64,000 nt of DNA, from assembly GCF_036884655.1 (NCBI RefSeq), contig NC_088344.1, positions 35,084,501-35,148,500 on the forward strand, read 5' to 3'. Of the stretch, positions 58,979-64,000 are shown piece by piece (position 1 is the stretch's first letter; the number at the start of each line of letters is the position of its first letter). The position numbers were made by a program, and so were the translations under genes. Source of the DNA: Musa acuminata AAA Group. Its lineage: Eukaryota > Streptophyta > Magnoliopsida > Zingiberales > Musaceae. The notes beneath the pieces are model-generated. The model ran no database searches and had not been told where the DNA came from. It worked only from the letters and a program-made list of their open reading frames with translations.

Positions 58979-59007
<29 letters not shown>
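58972..59007. repeat. (AT)n microsatellite
   Basis: Uninterrupted TA repeats after gatatat. Confidence 0.95.
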
Positions 59008-59009
<2 letters not shown>

Positions 59010-60466
59010 TATTTATCTTATATTCTTTGTTTAGATCGATATTTACAATATGAAGTGATATCCACACACTGACACTTCCTTGAATGATTAAAATACTCAT
59101 TACATCCGAAAGGTGCCATCATTAAATTAATACAAAGAATTATTAGTGCAGTGAAATGATTCTAATTTTAGTGGCCAATTAGTTTTCTTTTCTTTTCTTG
59201 TAACTTTTACATATTATAATAAATTATTTTTTTATTTTTTTGCCTTTTGAATTTTGGATTGTAGTCATTCTAGTCTTAATCTAATATCCACCTTAACTTT
59301 TTTTTTTATCTTTAATTGGTTCGATTGGATTTATTACTTTAAAGATACCATTCTTCCTTAAATTCGACGAAAATAATTTTGAGAATAAAGTTTTCTCTAT
59401 TATTTACTCAAAGCTCTCTACTTACTCTCATCTCATGTTTCTCGTAGGCTTCTTTCTCGTACCCTTAAAATATATGATCGATGAAAATATTAAGAAAAAT
59501 ATATTATGGTTAAGTCTTAGAAAGAGAAAAAAAAAGTATTTTAAAAATATACTCATGAAATATTAAATAAGTGATCAGATGCATAAAACTCTTATCTAAC
59601 GACGGCTCAATGTATATAATCTTATTTTTTATAAATAATCTTCATAGTAAAAAAATGGTCATCTTTTTCCAAAGCAAAAAGATAATGACTTCCCAAGAAT
59701 CATTTTAATATGATAAATAAGATTGCTTAAAACTTGCCCACCACTATCTAAATTTCATTGCTTTTTCCCATTGAAGCATAGGAGATGAACAGAAAGTGCA
59801 CTTCAACATTCTGAAACCTGCCATTTGATGACACCAATTGACAAAAAGAGAGAGTTAGTGTGGCTTGCCCACAAGTCTCTGAGCACCTCTCTTTTGGATC
59901 ACAACAAGTGTTCTTTCTTTGTTTCTAGGAAAGAGTAAGTATGGCAGGAGGGTTGCCTTAGCTGCAATGAAAGCAATTAATAGCTGTTCTTCTTTTCATT
60001 GCATCAGAACTTGGCAATTGATCACTCACTATAAATAAATGTGGCCAGTTGTCCATTTCAGAGTACATAACTGGAGAGATGCATCTGCCTATGGAGAACT
60101 GATGCAATCAATTGCACATGTTACAGGAGATGGCTTTCAGTTCCACAGAGCCCACTCTTATTCCATTGTACATAAAACAACAATGTCAAATCAGCAGTGC
60201 ATCATCTTGGCATTGGTTTCTGGTACTTGATTGAACAGTTGATATGACACCTTCAGGTAATCAGTTGGAATTGATTACATGTGAAAGGCAGAAAAATTAC
60301 TGATGGATTGATGATTATAAGAAGTATTAAAGTTAGATTTGGCTTTTTATTTCATTAGCAGATTCGAGATCATTTTCATCGAGTGGATAATTTGACCTAT
60401 GAAACTAAGGTGGGAGAAGTAATGCATATGATAATATCCTTAGTTATCACTAAAGTTATAAAATAG

Positions 60467-61109
60467 TGATATGACATATTATGGTCCCACCCCCGCGGTA
60501 ATAGTTAGCAACTACGTCAGTGCCAACACGAAGTCTCAGGACTGATATGGTGCACCACGTCGACATGTCACCTCGGGCTCGGATGCGACAATCGCTTGTT
60601 CTCGCATTGTTCGAGGTCGTATAAGATGGTATCGTATAGTATAGGGTCGCTTTAGAAAGTTTGGAATGACACTGTGCGGCGTCGATCTGTGTAGGTCGAT
60701 CGATGCATGCATGAAAGGTATGAACCGACCGCTCGAGAAGTCGGTGGCCATTAATAGACCATGTACGATCGACCTTCGTTTGCATATATAAAAATTAACC
60801 TCCTGACTAGCGTCAGGGGGTCAAACTTTGAACACTCAAACTCTCTCTAACACCACTCAATACTGACTTCGGCTTCTAAGGGGTCGAGTCGAGAAATCTC
60901 CCTTCTGACTTCGGCTTGTGTGTAGAAACTTGGCAAGGAAGGAGCAGCAACCTGGCGGGAGAGGAAGAGAAACCCCTTACTCTACTTTAGATTGATTATG
61001 GAGATGAATCCTGGACTAGACTTGACATCGACCACCTTAGTTTGAGCAACTTTACATACTCGGGATCAGACTAAGCCGTGTTAACCCATCGACCCAAAGT
61101 TACCCGACA
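60467..61109 (+). mobile_element. Probable solo LTR of a gypsy-type element
   Basis: GC-richer island in AT-rich DNA. It starts TGATATGACATATTATGG, like the inner TAT LTR start (TGATATGGCAAAAAATGG), has a TATA box (catatataaaaatt) near 60783 with ctctctaac after it, and ends CCCGACA. No protein region lies beside it. AATAG occurs directly before (60462-60466) and again at 61120-61124, slightly off the predicted right end, so the right border is uncertain. Confidence 0.5.
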
Positions 61110-62417
61110 AGTAAGAAGTAATAGTTTCAAATCAAATTTTTTTGTAGTTCTCAAATCTTTGTCATCATGTTAGTCATACGTTTTATATATTTTTAGCAAT
61201 TCATATGATATCATCAAGGCTTGTATTAAGAACGGTTTACTAGAGAATCTAAGTGAATGCATCATGAGGTCTTTTCTAGTTCTCATTTAGCGAGTAATTA
61301 TTTCACCGTGGATGATTTCGTCAAAACATCGAATGCTATTCGAACGTGGAGAGTTGCGCGAACAATCGAACATCAATATCATCATATGCTGACCAGTTAT
61401 AAGCATGATTAGGTGTCTAAATTGATGTCAGATAAACATCAATTGTAGCACTTGTGTTGTTTCCCCTTTATCAAGGAAGAATAGAGGTATCCATAAACAA
61501 AAGGGAATCACAGGTGAGTGTTAATCCTCACAGCAAACAAAATGTAGCCATGTTTCTGAAGAGGCATGCCAAGTTGAAATGGACTGAGGGTTCTCCCCTT
61601 TCTCGTTTCAGATGATGTCAATGTCATGTCCTCGTAGGGAGAGGTGACTATTCATTGCCCTCTCCATGGAGACTTTTCCTTCTATCTCACGCACAAATGT
61701 TCAACCCTTTCCCACGGCATGCAGAGACATACAAATGGGGATAGATTGATGCAGTGGTAATTTGCTGCTTGGCAATGAATCCCTCATGCGGTGTAAACTT
61801 CTAAATCAGTTCCAAGATGATGAAAGCTTACCGTCACACAAGCATTGACTGTAGGAGTCAACAAAAGATCATTGATTCTTCTTCCAAAGTTAGCCAACCA
61901 AATGAGAAGGCCGGCCACAAAATATGGGAACAGCGACAGTCAGACAAGAAGAACTCTGAAGATTGAACACATCCACACTGTGAAGGTTTTATAGTATATT
62001 TTTATGAATCAGATAAGAAAACGATTAAAATAAGATAAAAATAATCTTAATAAGTGTAAGAGTTTTCAAGTCCAATGTATTATTAGATGTCATGTCAAGA
62101 ATTCAATACTAATATTGTCAAGTGATGACTTTACGTCCAATCCCATATATGAATAACACCTTTCTACTAAATCACTTTTGTGATGACTGCTTCCATTATT
62201 TCATGTTCACAAACATTTCCCTATGCCAAGTAAAAATATCATGTCGTTCTTTACAGTGATGAACGGTTGCCACCGTGCTCTTTACACACCGTGCTTCCCT
62301 GCACCATATCATGCTGTGATGATACCATGGGATGCACGGTAAGTCGATGCAGCCGTGCCTCAAATTTGCAGGAAGCTATCACCATCTGCACTGCACAATG
62401 AATGGGCCACGGACACC

Positions 62418-62419
<2 letters not shown>

Positions 62420-62452
<33 letters not shown>
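62420..62452. repeat. (GA)n microsatellite
   Basis: GA units followed by (GCA)n. Confidence 0.95.
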
Positions 62453-63383
62453 AGCAGCAGCAGCAAAAATAGGAGACACAGCTGATGGCACATATAGTTT
62501 TCGATCATGTGAGACACAACACAGCCACAGATGGGATCTATTTGGCCCTTACGTTGCTTAGCCAATCAATATCGATTCATGGTAGAAGGAAGGAAGACGA
62601 GCAAATTTACGCATAGTACTACAGCTTTGTTGCACTCTAAACCATTAGTAGGTGTAAAAGAGACTTTTGCATGCAGCTTTCCCAATTGTCCTTTCGAGAA
62701 CGAAGCAAGTGAACAGTGAAAGGAGGAGAAGATTTCACTCGTAGTAAACAAAACAATGATCATCATCAATATTATTGTTATTATTAAGCATTAAGTTCGT
62801 GATTGCGAGTTCTTCCAACGTAGTTTTATGAGATTGTCTCCAAATCAAGGCTTCCAAGTCCTCTAAACATATATAATAATGATCTGCATGCTATGCAAGT
62901 GTTGGATTTCTTTTATAGACTTTGTGAACTCTAGCAGTCCATATAGTAAACGTAGTGTGTTGCATTCAAAGATGTGATCTAAGATTGTTCTCAAGAAACA
63001 AATACATAAACGATGAGTCGATAATTATAACAAATTCGCTCACATGTTTTCCTTGAAACCGATATTCTTTGTAGATCTCAAAAGGCACATCTGAGGGTAA
63101 AGGTGACTCGTTCATCATTCCTTTAATCAAACTCAAGGAGTTGGAGGATCACTACATCATCAACTTCTTTGTCTGATTCGCCTCAAAGATTGACTAGTTA
63201 AGGATGAATTAGCTCTCAAGAATGTGAAGCTTTTCCTATCACATCATGTGCTTATCTCACCAACCAACCTTCCAACATCATATCATTTCCTATCTCAGCA
63301 GCCTACCTCCATTCCACGGGTGATGGCTTGGAGAAATAGAACGAGTCGTGTGGAAGGACACCTTCAAAGCGAAGTGTGATCTT

Positions 63384-63501
63384 TCCAAGACTTTGGTAAT
63401 GTTCGGGAGATCAAAATATATGTATTAGTTGAGGTGTCATTGTCCTATTTGTCATTCACGTCACGGTGCGTGGCTCCCACACGACTTTACCAAAGTCTTG
63501 G

Positions 63502-63502
<1 letters not shown>
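63384..63502. repeat. 16-bp perfect inverted repeat with 87-nt loop
   Basis: Arms 63384-63399 (tccaagactttggtaa) and 63487-63502 (ttaccaaagtcttgga). Confidence 0.9.

Positions 63503-63569
<67 letters not shown>
63503..63569. repeat. (TA)n(GA)n microsatellite
   Basis: TA units to about 63528, then GA units; abuts the right arm of the inverted repeat. Confidence 0.97.
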
Positions 63570-63571
<2 letters not shown>

Positions 63572-64000
63572 GTGGATCCATTCAACAAGCTTCGTTTACC
63601 CATGCAACAAGTCGAAATATGTTATAGGGTCGGCTTGACCCACTTTGATTGATTACCGTAATCTTGTACCAACAATGCCGGTTTATTAGCGGAACTGTCT
63701 TCTACGCAAAGCCCACGATGATGCCACCAAATACCATATTGGCATCACCTCTTCCTCTTGTCAAGTTCGTATCTCTGGCAATCAAGTTGGAGTTACACGT
63801 TGATCTGACGTTGTGTTACGAGCAGCGAAGACTAGTCGATGCATGACATCGACCTGTCTTTGCCAAGCAAAACGATGTCACTGCGCTGAATGCTACTACA
63901 GAACCCATGACAACGTTGAGTTCCTTCTTGTCATCGCTTGAATAGTCAAAAGTCATCGCGCGCCCGTCTGTGTGGCTTCGTCAACATCTACTCCTCTTTT

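Larger units (their letters stand above)
57982..64000. other. AT-rich spacer, no gene seen
   Basis: About 6 kb upstream of the GUX gene. It holds (GA)n and (AT)n runs, a probable solo LTR and a long inverted repeat, listed separately. No ORF over 110 codons except near 58102-58524 (140 codons), which is low-complexity at its end and has no known domain. Confidence 0.6.

Noticed and set aside
1..64000. tRNA, rRNA and conserved microRNA genes
   Set aside because: I looked for common tRNA T-loop runs and for well-known microRNA sequences by eye and found no convincing case; a tRNAscan and miRBase search would be decisive.

Overview
The window is plant nuclear DNA, and the gene set points to a monocot. 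It holds intron-rich genes of plant-only families (USP-domain receptor-like kinase, DMP, PPR, NAC, U-box, GUX, HECATE-type bHLH) in AT-rich spacers full of (AT)n and (GA)n microsatellites. One 14.6-kb block is GC-rich and consists of nested LTR retrotransposons. Several proteins look most like Zingiberales/Musaceae relatives, but that placement is inference only. Coordinates and splice sites were read by eye.

Layout. 1-2469 (-): 5' part of a USP-domain receptor-like kinase running off the left edge. 2470-6920: spacer. 6921-7577 (-) DMP membrane protein, divergent from 7872-9383 (+) P-class PPR. 11963-13159 (+): U-box/ARM E3 ligase. 13466-15316: possible spliced non-coding transcript. 15317-29877: nested retrotransposons. 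31997-34186 (-): NAC factor with a repeated CCAAT-box promoter. 35687-36767 (-): GH18 chitinase-like protein. 38113-40011 (-) and 40134-41771 (+): two PLS-type PPR genes that may share one TATA box. 42090-47186 (+): FRA8/F8H-like GT47. 47187-53600: spacer with repeat remnants. 53687-54232 (+): HECATE-type bHLH. 55371-57981 (-): GUX-type GT8. 57982-64000: spacer with a probable solo LTR and microsatellites.

The most unusual part is 15.3-29.9 kb. The outer element lies on the minus strand. It has LTRs, a primer-binding site and a polypurine tract but no protein gene; its interior is GC-rich tandem repeat, partly in a higher-order arrangement of about 0.5 kb. A 10.6-kb TAT-lineage Ty3/gypsy element inserted into it in the opposite orientation, with a perfect GCGCT target duplication. 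The inner LTRs differ at 4 of 626 positions and the outer ones at 8 of about 468, which agrees with the nesting order. LTR core sequence, primer-binding site, polypurine tract and the repeat monomer are related between the two, so the outer element looks like a protein-less relative of the inner family. The inner gag-pol is broken in at least three places, yet the antisense gene behind it keeps an open three-exon frame with clean splice sites and its own TATA box.

Among the host genes, F8H and GUX both act on glucuronoxylan (one on chain synthesis, one on glucuronic acid side branches) and lie about 8 kb apart. The other genes show no obvious joint pathway.
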